Positions 16,982 through 26,434 of a stretch of DNA of 64,000 bases are shown here, piece by piece. Source of the stretch: Photobacterium obscurum (lineage in GTDB: Bacteria; Pseudomonadota; Gammaproteobacteria; Enterobacterales; Vibrionaceae). The notes below the pieces were generated by a model. The model was given only the letters and a program-made list of their open reading frames with translations. It had not been told where the DNA came from and did not search any database. How positions within the stretch are numbered: position 1 is the stretch's first letter; every line of letters starts with the position of its first letter. Where the stretch lies: positions 186,001-250,000 of the forward strand of contig NZ_JAKRRW010000006.1 of NCBI RefSeq assembly GCF_026191635.1, read 5' to 3'. Made by a program: the position numbers and the translations under genes.

Positions 16982-19248
16982 TTAATTGCTTACAAATACA
17001 TATTGGTATGCGACGACAATGTCTGAACCTTGTGTCGGTATTTTACTGCCTGTGAATACTATTGACTGAGATAATGGATAGTATTGCCAGCCGTTACTTG
17101 AGTCACGTGGCGTGTTTACGCCATCCACTGATACTGAAATTGATGATGACAATATTTTGTTATTTTCCGCAAGAGATAACTTATAGCCTGCGCTTGTAGC
17201 ACCTGCATTATTGGCAACCGTATCCATGAAGATCGTATATTCGGATTTTTCATTGATATTAAGAACGGTACCGAATGTAGCTGTGGCAAGATCATCATAT
17301 TGGCTGCTTTGAGCCACGTTTGGTTCGACTATGCTGTATACTCGATATCCTCTGTCAACGAATAAATTATCATTAACATCAAACGTTGCACGGTTATTGC
17401 TGTACTGGCTATATTGACTTTCTTCGTCACTCATAATAATAACTGACAGGGAAGCTCCTGGTCTCGGGTAACCCGCAGCAGTGACAGTTCCGTCCTCGCT
17501 GTCACTAAGAGAAGCGCTTTGTAATGCTTTTTCAGACCAATAAATGCCTCGTTCTCTAGCACTACCACTGGTGCCAGGCTTTAAATCAGCTTCGATTTGA
17601 GCTACATCGTTGGTAAATCCATTTCCTCGTAATGTATCTGAATCGGTGGTAATGGTGCCAACCATGAAATCAATGCCAGCATTTGCCACTGTATCTTTAA
17701 AGCTCTGAGCTAGCTGGCTTATTTCATCTTGTTCGTCACCCATACTGCCGGAATTGTCAATCACGAATAAGAAGTCTGCCTGGTTAGCCGTTTGATCAAC
17801 AGCAGTGAATGTATCATTCTGGATTTTAAGCTCTGAGTCGGTTGTTGCAATGACATTTTCCGATGTTGTCGAAGAGATGAGATCAGAATAGAGCGTATAT
17901 TTATCTTTAGCAATGAGTGTGGAGGTCATTACCAAAGTGTCTTTGGTTGCATCATAACTAAGTACAACATCTAATTGGAACTCATTGACTGCGATTTCAG
18001 TAGATGCTGGTACCAGATCATCTAAGTTACCGCCAACTTTATTGACAGCCATCTGTTGAAGCAAAATTTCTAATAGCTCTGTGGCTTTCTTCTCTTCACC
18101 GCTGCGCAGTGTAATATTATAACTGGCAGAGACATCACCATTTTCAAGCACTGTTTTTGAGAATTGGGATACAGTTGAACCTGTTAATACGTTAGCAATG
18201 GAGTTAATAGAGTTAGCTAGAATCGCATCAGCGGTGTTACCTGAATTTAGCGAAGGTCGTTCAGCAACAAACCCTACCAATTCAACATGTTCTGGGGTCG
18301 GGATAGCTACTTTGGCTTTGAATTTCGCCACTGGCTGGGTAACAGGAGTTCCGTAAATTACAGTGCCAGTAATGTCACCATTCACGGGCTTGACACTATA
18401 GCCTTCGGGCAAAAACACTTGTTGTGTGCTTAATACTACAGCTTGGGTTTGAGTTGCTGATTGACCAACTGTAACGAATACCGATTTTGTTTGAACAGTT
18501 ACATTATCTTCATTATCAGTCTGCTCCACATAAAGTACATACTCATCTTGTCCTGGTGTTGAACTGACTGATACTTCAATGATATGGGGTCGTGAAGGAT
18601 CTTTAGGTTGAAGAACGTTCCCCTTAGCTGTTTTCCAAATTACTTTATCGGAAGGTGAAAGGTTAGAAATGGTTGCATTGAGTTCAACTGTTTCGCCTGG
18701 TAATACCATCGATGAAGAAGCTGAAATTGCATTAATAATGGGTTCTTTTGTTACTATTCCCCCATTACTGCAGATATAACTCGCCTGAGTTACCTCTACT
18801 GGATCTAATATGTTATTACGATTGATATCCAGCCCTGCAAGAATTTGTTGGCCGCCAATAGAGCAAGTATTGTCGCCCTGTGCAACTGAAACTATAGCAA
18901 CTAAAGCGTTATACCCATTGGCACCGTCTTGGCCGTTGGCACCGTCTTGGCCGTTGGCACCGTCTTGGCCGTTACAAACATATTGAGGAGCAAGCATTTC
19001 ATTCTCATCGAGAACATCATTATTGTTCTCGTCTAACCCGGAAATAACTTTAATTCCACCTGTTGGGCATTGAGCATTACCACTTGGTAATTTCTCGTAA
19101 GAATTAAAGGGGTGGAAGGTGTCTGATTGTCCGTTATAACTGTTTCTTTTTCAATTTTAGGTGTATCTGAAGATGAATCATTGCAACCGATAACGAGTGC
19201 CATACTGGCTGCTACGATCGAAAGGTTAAAAATTGGCTTTAATTTCAT
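16982..19248 (-). pseudogene. von Willebrand A-domain lipoprotein with collagen-like repeats, split by a frameshift
   Basis: Two frames make one protein of about 750 residues. The first (19248 down to 19033) gives a lipoprotein signal peptide with lipobox VIGC and an acidic linker. The second (open from about 19155, to 16982) continues with CPTGGIKVISGLDENNNDVL, three GQDGAN repeats, a second such module (CSIGGQQILAGLDINRNNIL), immunoglobulin-like strands and a VWA domain whose metal-site motif is DNSGSMG. The switch needs a single-base deletion, a two-base insertion or a ribosomal -1 shift between about 19105 and 19155. The sequence CCCTTTA, in the zero-frame spacing C CCT TTA, lies in that interval. 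It is probably a surface protein; a binding role for mannosylated glycans is only suggested by its place between GH38 and GH2. Confidence 0.75.
18918..18971. repeat. Three tandem 18-base repeats (collagen-like GQDGAN units)
   Basis: Three identical copies of an 18-base unit (TTGGCACCGTCTTGGCCG on the plus strand) at 18918-18935, 18936-18953 and 18954-18971. In the minus-strand protein they give repeated Gly-X-Y triplets. Perfect identity suggests recent copy-number change. Confidence 0.93.
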
Positions 19249-19759
19249 TTTATATTCCCTAGCACACTGTTAAAGCATATTGTATTTGTTTTATATAAAT
19301 CGGGTGCATTTAACACTTATGCATACTGAATTTCAATGTATTTGCGCCAATTGATTGACGTCGCTCATGTATTTCCAAGCTTGCAGCATCACATTCTTGA
19401 CTAAATGGTGAACCGAACAGCCGACTAGGAAAGGCTGGTTGATTCACAATTACCGAGCAAAATATTGAGGTGTTAGCTTCATTGAGGGTCTTGTCGCTCA
19501 ATTATGCCGAACTACAAGCATACTGATTTTCAGACACAATTAGGCTGCAAGCGCGTAGAATTCATCCTATACAGATAAACCCTCAGGCTTGTCTTAATCA
19601 TTGACCAAAGTTTTACGGTGGCTAATCTGGCCTTTGTACCTTTATATAGATGCTTAGAAACCAGTTTTTCCAGTAATCGCCCATAAAATGTAAGCAGCAG
19701 AAGGTGCAAATCGATCATGCTTGCCCTGCGAACCGATTGACAGGGCAAGCAACGATGAT
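19249..19759. other. Gap between the VWA lipoprotein and the beta-mannosidase
   Basis: About 510 bases without a gene I can support. Two short minus-strand open frames (about 63 and 72 codons) have no ribosome site or recognisable motif; a decayed transposase is possible but unproven. An inverted repeat, GCTTGCCCTG (19719-19728) with CAGGGCAAGC (19741-19750), lies just past the beta-mannosidase stop and may terminate that minus-strand gene. Confidence 0.45.
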
Positions 19760-22216
19760 TTAATAAGTATCGCGCAGATGATATACCGTTAAGCCCTGGG
19801 CGAGTTCTTGTTTGCTGGCAGGGCCAGTGTAGCGAACGAGTTTAGTACCTCCAGAAAGAGAAGATGGCAATAGGGTAAAGCTTGAGTCATCGAATCTGCC
19901 TGAACCTTCATATTCAAGGTGGACGAACAATGCAGGGGCATCACAGTCTAGACTTACAAGCAGGCCTTGCTCGTCAGATTCAATCTGCCACTGGATATTA
20001 GCTTTCTGCAAGTCGGCATGCTTAAACAGGGCAGGGTAGTAGCTGTTTTCGATAACTTGCTCATCGGTATGCAATATGACGTGGAAGAAACTAATTTTAG
20101 CTTCGTTGTCATACTCTGTGCTGGCAAGCTGCCATGCTGGCATTGCCTGATCGGCTTCAATGGTCACGTTGATCGGCCACTGGTTGATCACTTCCCCCTC
20201 CCAGCTTATTTGCAATACTCGCCCTTCTAGCTGAATATCATGCTGGCTATCGCTAATTAGATGTAGAGTAAGTGCTTGCTCGTCTTTGATAAAGGTTGCC
20301 AACTGGGGAGCGAAGAAACGCTTGGTATGATAGTGAAGTTGCTTCCAGCGTCCGGTGTACTCAATACTCGACCAGGAGCTGACAGGCCAGCAATCATTCA
20401 ATTGCCAATAGAGAATGCCGCGACAGTGTGCTTTATGTGCGCGCCAGTATTCGCTGGCGGTTTTAATGGCCAGGGCTTGCTGAACCTGGCTCAGATAAAG
20501 CATATTCTCGAAACTGTTAGGAAAGCGGAAATAGCGGGTAAACATTTCGGTGATGATGCTGTTACCACGGCTATTTTTCTGGTGCTGTTCAAAAGTGGGC
20601 GAAGTGACGTTCCAGTCGTCTCGTTCAGCATAAGTTGTTACGGTTGGTAGCGAGGGCCATGACTGGAAGCCAAACTCAGAACAGAACCGTGGTTTGACGC
20701 TATGGTAGGCATCGAAGGATTTTCCGGAATGCCAGACATCCCAGAAGTGCATGTCACCGCTGTTATCATCGTGCCAGGCATCGCCAAAGTCGAGTTCACC
20801 GTTGCATGGGGAGCTGGCCCAGAAACGTCGGGTTGGATCCTCCTGCTCAACTACAGTCGCAAGGGTTCGATTTAGGCGGTCATAGTTCACAACGTATTTT
20901 TCGCGGTTGTTTTTTGACTCTGGGTACCAGCCGATAGCACCGATGACTTCATTGTCACCACACCATAATGCCAACGACGGATGATCCCCAAGACGGTGAA
21001 TTTGATCCCTGACTTCGGCTTCGACATCTTGCAAAAACTCAGGAGTGGATGGATAAAGCGCACAGGCAAACATCAAATCTTGCCACACCAACAGTCCCAG
21101 CTCATCGCAGAGTTCATAGAAGATATCATGTTCGTACATGCCGCCACCCCAGACACGGATCATATTCATGTTTGCCGCAACGGCATCTTCAAGCAGTTGG
21201 CGGTAGCGCTTGTCGGTATGCTCGGCGGGCAGCGCATCGAGCGGGATCCAGTTGGCACCTTTGGCCATAATTGCAACATCGTTTACTTTGAAAGTCATTG
21301 AAGTGCCGATGTCATCGTTGAGCGTTTCTAGCTCCAGCTTTCTAAGGCCAATCTTCTTGGCAATGGTGTGGTTGTTTAGCTTGACTTTTAGCGGGTAGAG
21401 GTGCTGACGGCCATAGCCTGCCGGCCACCAGTGTTTGGGTTGAGCGATGTGGATTTGGTATTGATGTTGGTGTTTGCCGATTGAGTCAGCAGGTAGGTGA
21501 ATCTCATGGCTTTGCTGGTCAAATTCAACCTGAAGTGTTTGAGCTTGTCTGGGTGTAAGTACTTCATAGTGGGTGGTGATGGTGAGATCGCAACTGCCGT
21601 TGTCATGCCATTGCTGGGTGGTTCTGACATGCTGCAGTCGGGTTTGATGAACCGGGATCAGCGAAATAGACTGGTAGATCCCGCTGACTAACAGACAAAT
21701 TCCCCAATCCCAGCCTGCATGGCACTGGGTTTTACGCAGGGTATTCATATGTGGAATTTGGTTATTGCCCACAGCCCATGGCACTGGGAACGGCAACCTT
21801 TCCGCCTGCTTGGCTGCTTCTTGGTCATTGCGGAATAGCTCGATTTCAATTTGGTTTTCACCCGACTTCAGAAAAGGGCGAATATCTTGGCGGTATTGAC
21901 GGAACATATTGGTGCATTGAAGAACGTTTTTTCCGTTTATTCGAATTGCAGCCATGGTATCGACAAAGCCTAGGCAAAGGTCAACTGCTTGAGCGGAAAG
22001 GGTATCGTTATCTAAGTAAAGAGTACGTGTTAGTCGCCAGTCACTCTCGCCTACCCACTGGACCTCGGTTTCATTACAGCCGAGATAGGGATGGGGGAGC
22101 TTTTCGGCTCTCAGCAACGCAGAGTGAATATCGCCCGGTAATTGGCACGGGATAGAAATATGCGGGTGCTGGGGTGAAGAAAGTTGCCATTCACCATCAA
22201 GTAATAGAGTCGACAT
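19760..22216 (-). CDS. GH2 beta-mannosidase, cytoplasmic
   Basis: An 818-residue GH2 enzyme of the beta-mannosidase branch, which removes beta-linked mannose such as the core Man-beta-1,4-GlcNAc unit of N-glycans. An N-terminal sugar-binding domain (LDGEWQL; WVGESDWRLTRTL) leads to the TIM barrel. The acid/base glutamate is in WCGDNEVIG (Glu423) and the nucleophile in CSEFGFQSW (Glu514). No signal peptide is present. I start at ATG 22216, preceded by AGGAA, not the TTG one codon earlier. It stands alone on the minus strand within the locus, and its job would follow alpha-mannose removal by GH92 and GH38. An intact active site and usual family length make the call firm. Confidence 0.93.
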   Translation of the reverse strand: MSTLLLDGEWQLSSPQHPHISIPCQLPGDIHSALLRAEKLPHPYLGCNETEVQWVGESDWRLTRTLYLDNDTLSAQAVDLCLGFVDTMAAIRINGKNVLQCTNMFRQYRQDIRPFLKSGENQIEIELFRNDQEAAKQAERLPFPVPWAVGNNQIPHMNTLRKTQCHAGWDWGICLLVSGIYQSISLIPVHQTRLQHVRTTQQWHDNGSCDLTITTHYEVLTPRQAQTLQVEFDQQSHEIHLPADSIGKHQHQYQIHIAQPKHWWPAGYGRQHLYPLKVKLNNHTIAKKIGLRKLELETLNDDIGTSMTFKVNDVAIMAKGANWIPLDALPAEHTDKRYRQLLEDAVAANMNMIRVWGGGMYEHDIFYELCDELGLLVWQDLMFACALYPSTPEFLQDVEAEVRDQIHRLGDHPSLALWCGDNEVIGAIGWYPESKNNREKYVVNYDRLNRTLATVVEQEDPTRRFWASSPCNGELDFGDAWHDDNSGDMHFWDVWHSGKSFDAYHSVKPRFCSEFGFQSWPSLPTVTTYAERDDWNVTSPTFEQHQKNSRGNSIITEMFTRYFRFPNSFENMLYLSQVQQALAIKTASEYWRAHKAHCRGILYWQLNDCWPVSSWSSIEYTGRWKQLHYHTKRFFAPQLATFIKDEQALTLHLISDSQHDIQLEGRVLQISWEGEVINQWPINVTIEADQAMPAWQLASTEYDNEAKISFFHVILHTDEQVIENSYYPALFKHADLQKANIQWQIESDEQGLLVSLDCDAPALFVHLEYEGSGRFDDSSFTLLPSSLSGGTKLVRYTGPASKQELAQGLTVYHLRDTY

Positions 22217-22740
22217 CAATAAATTCCTAATTAATTGTTCGGTGTTAATTTTTATTATATTTAAAACAACTTATATAGAGAGACGATAAAGGAACTAAAT
22301 ACTGGATAAATGTACCAGAACTGTATTTTTGTGTGTTTGTATTAACAGATACCACCTGTACATACTCTTAATAACTAAACGTAAAAGTATGCGTTTGATC
22401 ATATTTCTATTTCTAGTGTTCATTTGTCCTGTATTTCAGATAAATGTCCAATATCAATTTAATCATCTGGTTTGTATATTGCTGCTAACAAAAATAATGA
22501 CACTAAATGAACGAGTGTCAATTAAGTAGCTCTTAATATACTCAGAACTTTGAAGTTAATTGGGTATGTCAACGGTAATGATTGGCCATTGTACCGAAAA
22601 AGTATGATTCATACTGTTGATTTAAATCTAGCTGTTTAATCTTGAGAACTAGTAATTAGTTTTACAGTCAAGTTATCACATTTTATGAAATACCTTTTGC
22701 CTAGCAATGGCAGTTAAATAATGAACATATAGGAATTAAC
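22217..22740. promoter_or_regulatory. Divergent control region of beta-mannosidase and porin
   Basis: AT-rich 524-base gap with no supported gene. It carries a perfect dyad, AGTATGATTCATACT (22601-22615), 125 bases before the porin start, a possible operator. The promoters of both flanking genes must be here. Confidence 0.45.
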
Positions 22741-23808
22741 ATGTTTAGAAAAAGTTTACTCGCCGCATCCGTTGTTGCTTCTCTTATAACGTTTCCTGCA
22801 ATGGCCAATGATGCCATTGAGCTTTATGGTCAGGTCGCAATTTCTGCTTATAGCTTTGCTGAAGATGGCAAGGATACGGTAAACCGTATTGAGAACGAAT
22901 CTCGAATTGGTTTTCGCGGCACAAAAGAGATGGCAAGGGCGCCTAAACTAGTCTGGCAAATAGAAGGTAATAACGTAGGCTGGAGTGATAACGAAGGAGA
23001 TGGTCAGCTTGGTCTCCGTGATACATATGCTGGCTTTACCGATGACAGTTGGGGGTTAGTCAAATTTGGCCGTTTTGATACGCCACTATACCGCATTATT
23101 GACTGGCCTTACTCAAATCCTGGTTTAGGTAATGTTTTTGACTGGGGTTCTGATATTGATGGTGGTGCTAACTATAGTCGACAGTCGGATCAGATTAGCT
23201 GGGACAGCCCTAATTGGGCAGGGTTCACCATGACTCTGGCGGCAGGTCGAGGTAATAATCCGAATGACTCTGACAGTAACTTTTATGGCGCGGCGGCGCA
23301 CTATAATACTGGGCCGTTAACCCTACATGCGGGTTATGAATACGGAACTGGCCGTTTAGTCGAACTGGAAGATAATGATACCGAGTCAACTCTGTCGGCG
23401 ACTTCGGACTATATGACTTATCTGACCGGTTTTGAGCTGGCATTCGAAAATGGGATCGGTCTTTTTGGTGCGTATAAGGTGATGTCAGCAGATTATTCAA
23501 ATTATGACAATGGTGATGCCGGGCAAGGGACCATTGAAACTCGGATCGGTGATAAGCAAGATCAAACTTCATATTCGGTGGGCGCGTTGTACAACATAGG
23601 CTATTGGCAGTTTAAGCTAGGTTATGCCGCCAATAGTGATCTTGAAATTGATAGTAACAAGGTGGATGGAACGGCTGATCATGTGATTTCTGGCCAGACG
23701 ATTTACTTTATCGACAACAATGCCTTGGTGTATTTGCGCCTGAAAGCGATGGAAATCAACGAGTCTGATATTACTGAAGCGCGACTTGGACTTGAGTACT
23801 ACTTCTAA
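22741..23808 (+). CDS. General outer-membrane porin (OmpU/OmpC superfamily)
   Basis: A 355-residue porin with a cleavable signal peptide (about 1-22, ending in PAMA) and a mature start DAIELYGQVAISAYSF typical of trimeric Gram-negative porins (Porin_4). Further landmarks are ENESRIGFRGTKE and LVWQIEGNN in the first strands, and the terminal strand ARLGLEYYF ending in Phe for outer-membrane insertion. AGGAATT precedes ATG 22741. Inside the mannoside locus, it may provide the route for oligosaccharides released at the surface by the GH92 lipoproteins (inference). It is followed by a terminator and then the RpiR gene. Confidence 0.9.
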   Translation: MFRKSLLAASVVASLITFPAMANDAIELYGQVAISAYSFAEDGKDTVNRIENESRIGFRGTKEMARAPKLVWQIEGNNVGWSDNEGDGQLGLRDTYAGFTDDSWGLVKFGRFDTPLYRIIDWPYSNPGLGNVFDWGSDIDGGANYSRQSDQISWDSPNWAGFTMTLAAGRGNNPNDSDSNFYGAAAHYNTGPLTLHAGYEYGTGRLVELEDNDTESTLSATSDYMTYLTGFELAFENGIGLFGAYKVMSADYSNYDNGDAGQGTIETRIGDKQDQTSYSVGALYNIGYWQFKLGYAANSDLEIDSNKVDGTADHVISGQTIYFIDNNALVYLRLKAMEINESDITEARLGLEYYF

Positions 23809-23848
23809 TTATTATACTTACTGCAATAACCTCTCTCTAGATACCCCT

Positions 23849-23890
23849 GGGAAGCACATTTTCTGTCCAACTAGTGTGCTTCCCTTCCTT
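23849..23890 (+). terminator. Terminator after the porin gene
   Basis: GGGAAGCACA (23849-23858) pairs perfectly with TGTGCTTCCC (23875-23884); the tail is TTCCTTTG, so it is only moderately T-rich. Confidence 0.6.
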
Positions 23891-23892
23891 TG

Positions 23893-23907
23893 TGTAAATT
23901 TTTTCAG
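23893..23907. promoter_or_regulatory. TGTAAATTTTTTCAG site upstream of rpiR
   Basis: Identical over 15 bases to 11748-11762 in the PTS control region, and located about 150 bases before the RpiR start. A shared pseudo-palindrome upstream of both a PTS operon and a sugar-phosphate-sensing regulator suggests an RpiR operator with autoregulation (inference). Confidence 0.5.
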
Positions 23908-24056
23908 TATTGCCCCGCGTTTTTTAATTTGTCGTGGTTGTGATGAAACTGTTTTCGTTATAAGTTACTTAAAGTGGCAGCGAGTTCTATCTCGAACCGG
24001 ACTGCCTAATTCTAATAATTAAGTTTGAACTGGTTATATCCCTAGACACGGACGAG

Positions 24057-24854
24057 ATGATGAACAAAGATTTCCAACTGCTTTTTGAATATGCTCGGAT
24101 AAAATTCACTAGTACCGACAATAAAATTGCTGATTATTTTTTGGCGCGTAATCCGGTTAGAAATATCGAAGAACTGGCTGCTGAAATCGGGGTTTCGACG
24201 GCATCAATCACGCGGTTTTGTAAAAAAGTGGGCTTGAATAACTTCAAAGAGTTCTTGTTCATCTATCAGCAGCAGTTAGACGAAGAAAAACCGCAACAGA
24301 GTGTCGAACCAAGCAGCCTGCACCATGACTATGTGGATGTGTTACAGCAGTTTGACAAGCGGTTGGATATGGCTCAAACCACCCGGTTCAGCCAGGCGAT
24401 CAACCAGCATGATGTTATCCATGTTTTTGGTTCGGGCTACAGTGCGTTGGCTGGGGCTGATTTTAAGTTTCGATTTACTCGCCTTGGAAAATATATAGAG
24501 GTCGTACAGGACAGCGACTCGATGCAGATGGTGAGCTCGATATTAAAGCCGGGTGCGTTGGTGATCCTTCTGACGCTCAAAGGCAAGAATGAGCGGATGA
24601 TCAATTATGCTCAGCAGATGAAAAGTAAAGGCATTACGGTGCTGTGTATAACTGCCAATGAGAAGTCGAAGTTAGTGAATATTGCAGATGCAACCATGTT
24701 GACTGCATCGCTGCACGGTGAGGAGTCTACCGGCATGATCTCTGGACAGATGCCGATCTTGATGGCGATCGATCATATCTATTACCAATACGTATACGAC
24801 TATCGGGACACCATACAGAACTGGGTTGTGACCGAGCAGCCTTTTGTGAGCTAA
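24057..24854 (+). CDS. RpiR/MurR-family regulator with SIS domain
   Basis: A 265-residue regulator. Residues about 1-77 are the HTH_6 domain (AAEIGVSTASITRFCKKVGL) and about 115-245 the SIS sugar-phosphate isomerase-like fold (VFGSGYSALAGADFKFRF; GALVILLTLKGKNERMINYA). RpiR proteins sense phosphosugars, which fits a locus that makes phosphorylated mannosides by PTS. Starts ATG 24057 and ATG 24060 are both possible. It lies between the porin and the second AraC/PTS module. No enzyme gene follows directly, so it probably acts on the surrounding promoters. Confidence 0.9.
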   Translation: MMNKDFQLLFEYARIKFTSTDNKIADYFLARNPVRNIEELAAEIGVSTASITRFCKKVGLNNFKEFLFIYQQQLDEEKPQQSVEPSSLHHDYVDVLQQFDKRLDMAQTTRFSQAINQHDVIHVFGSGYSALAGADFKFRFTRLGKYIEVVQDSDSMQMVSSILKPGALVILLTLKGKNERMINYAQQMKSKGITVLCITANEKSKLVNIADATMLTASLHGEESTGMISGQMPILMAIDHIYYQYVYDYRDTIQNWVVTEQPFVS

Positions 24855-24884
24855 GGTTAGGGACATACCCTAGGGTGATATTAG

Positions 24885-24910
24885 AAAAAAAGCCCGCGTA
24901 GCTCGCGGGC
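24885..24910 (-). terminator. Rho-independent terminator of araC-2
   Basis: GCCCGCG (24892-24898) and CGCGGGC (24904-24910) pair perfectly around TAGCT. The seven A residues at 24885-24891 become a T run on the minus strand, so it serves the minus-strand AraC gene. Confidence 0.85.
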
Positions 24911-24982
24911 AAGGTCCGGAGTAATTATAGTTTTTATAAGATGGAATTAGGTTCAGTAACCACACTGTAACCGAGCTTGCAT

Positions 24983-25864
24983 TTAGTAGCTGCGATACTC
25001 GGTTGGGGTTTTACCGGTTTTTCGTTTGAATACCCGGCAGAAATAGTTGGAGTCGTGGAAGCCACAGCGTTGTGCCACTTCTTCAAGCCGGAAGTTGTAA
25101 CGCTTAAGCATAAATTTTGCTCGTTCGAGTCTGACCCATGAAATGTAATCGGCAAAGCGCATGTGGCCTTCTTGGCGAAACAGGCGTGATAAGTGATTGG
25201 GAGAAATATTAAACCGCGCAGCGACCGTATTACGGTTAATGTTACGGTGGAAGTTCTCCTGCACGTAGATACAAATCCCCTTGAATAAATCTTCACTTCG
25301 TCGGCTGGTATCTTCAGATGGTTTTTCAATCATCTCTTTGCAGTAACTAAGCAGGGCTAGCAATAAAAATTTATCGACAGGCTGCTTTTGTTTCTCATGC
25401 GCCAAGGTGGTCAATGCAGTCAGGATGTGATCGATGGCGTGTCCAGTGCGTTGCGGCACACTGTATTTCACTACATCATAGAATCCTTCTTCATTTTCAT
25501 GCTTACTAACCAAGCTCAGGCCGAGCTGACTTTTACCAAACAGTAAGCTGAGTACAGAACATTCATGATTCCAGCTAGGTTTGTTCCAGGCGTTGGCTGG
25601 AATGAATAAAGCATCACCATTTTCCAGAAAGATATTGTCGAGTTTCTGTTGATGGTTTTCGAGCTGGTTTTCATAACGCCCATTGAATACAAGCTCTAGG
25701 CGTGGAAAGTTAACTTGGTAACTGGCTTCTGGGGGCGGTGTTGTGTCGCCTGCAAACCAAATTTGGTTGAAGGAATCACTGTCAGAGATTGCATTGTCGA
25801 GTAGGTCAGAGAAGGTATTCTTCATTAGTGTCTTTTGTCTTTGATAAAGCCGTTTTAACGGCAT
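24983..25864 (-). CDS. AraC-family regulator 2 of the mannoside locus
   Basis: A 293-residue AraC/XylS regulator: N-terminal cupin-like sensor (NGDALFIPANAWNKPSW), then two helix-turn-helix motifs (AARFNISPNHLSRLFRQEG and LEEVAQRCGFHDSNYFCRVF) with the ending RKTGKTPTEYR. It is a paralogue of the AraC gene at 10640-11539 with the same layout and matching blocks. The start is uncertain: ATG 25864 and ATG 25825 (MKNTF) both lack a good ribosome site. It lies downstream of the EIIB/EIIC genes on the same strand, across a 230-base gap holding its own control sequences, and may regulate that second PTS. Confidence 0.87.
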   Translation of the reverse strand: MPLKRLYQRQKTLMKNTFSDLLDNAISDSDSFNQIWFAGDTTPPPEASYQVNFPRLELVFNGRYENQLENHQQKLDNIFLENGDALFIPANAWNKPSWNHECSVLSLLFGKSQLGLSLVSKHENEEGFYDVVKYSVPQRTGHAIDHILTALTTLAHEKQKQPVDKFLLLALLSYCKEMIEKPSEDTSRRSEDLFKGICIYVQENFHRNINRNTVAARFNISPNHLSRLFRQEGHMRFADYISWVRLERAKFMLKRYNFRLEEVAQRCGFHDSNYFCRVFKRKTGKTPTEYRSY

Positions 25865-25988
25865 TTTTTATTTCATGTTAGTTTTTTTGGCGTTCTCTTT
25901 TATCGGTAATTTAATCATTACTCTGCTTATTGTGAGTATCATCATTAGGGGCGCACCCTAGGCTTTGTATTATAGCGATATATTGTTC

Positions 25989-26017
25989 TGTAAAATGTTA
26001 CATTAGTGCCATTTTAC
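25989..26017. promoter_or_regulatory. TGTAA/TTACA dyad upstream of araC-2
   Basis: TGTAAAATGTTACA (25989-26002) is a TGTAA-N4-TTACA dyad; GTAAAATG and CATTTTAC (26010-26017) also form an 8-base inverted repeat. It resembles the TGTAAA half-sites at 11748 and 23893 and is a candidate operator. Confidence 0.4.
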
Positions 26018-26045
26018 GAAATATGTATCAAGTTTCATATTAATC

Positions 26046-26069
26046 ACGAGGCTGATATGTCAGCCTCGT
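26046..26069 (-). terminator. Stem-loop after the EIIB gene
   Basis: ACGAGGCTGA and TCAGCCTCGT pair perfectly (10 base pairs) around a four-base loop, 28 bases beyond the EIIB stop on the minus strand. The downstream tail is AT-rich but not a pure T run. Confidence 0.6.
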
Positions 26070-26096
26070 AATGTTCATGATAACAATGCTTTAGGC

Positions 26097-26411
26097 TTAG
26101 GCCTGTGCAAGGTGTGCAGCAATTTTATCCATGATTTGAGGTGCTTTCTTGACAGCGTCAGCCACACCGACACGAACGATTTTCTTTCCTTTAAAACGCT
26201 CTTCGTTTTTGATCGCGATATCTTTGGTCAGAATAATGATGTCGGCGTTGGCGACTTCGTTTGTTGTAATTTCGTTTTCGATACCAATAGAGCCCTGAGT
26301 TTCAATTTTTACTTCCCAGCCTTTATCTTTTGCTGCGGTTTCCAGTGCTTCTGCTGCCATGTAGGTGTGTGCAACGCCAGATGGGCAAGATGTTACGCCT
26401 AGTACTTTCAT
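26097..26411 (-). CDS. PTS fructose-family EIIB protein
   Basis: A 104-residue stand-alone EIIB of the fructose type. The phosphocysteine is in VTSCPSGVAHTYMAAEALE (Cys9), followed by KIETQGSIGIEN, the same block as in the EIIB domain at 11864. GGGAGA precedes ATG 26411. It follows the EIIC gene by 23 bases on the same strand. It takes phosphate from an EIIA and passes it to the incoming sugar, but no EIIA is encoded beside it. Its separation from EIIC resembles the E. coli fry/frw-type systems. Confidence 0.92.
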   Translation of the reverse strand: MKVLGVTSCPSGVAHTYMAAEALETAAKDKGWEVKIETQGSIGIENEITTNEVANADIIILTKDIAIKNEERFKGKKIVRVGVADAVKKAPQIMDKIAAHLAQA

Positions 26412-26434
26412 GTGATGTCTCCCAACAAATTATA

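Noticed and set aside
19310-19748. Two minus-strand open frames of 63 and 72 codons that might be a decayed transposase
   Set aside because: No ribosome sites, terminal inverted repeats or catalytic DDE motif could be seen; the composition is also compatible with non-coding DNA.
22329-22529. 66-codon hydrophobic frame between the beta-mannosidase and porin genes
   Set aside because: No ribosome site and strongly AT-rich; a hydrophobic translation is expected from T-rich spacer.
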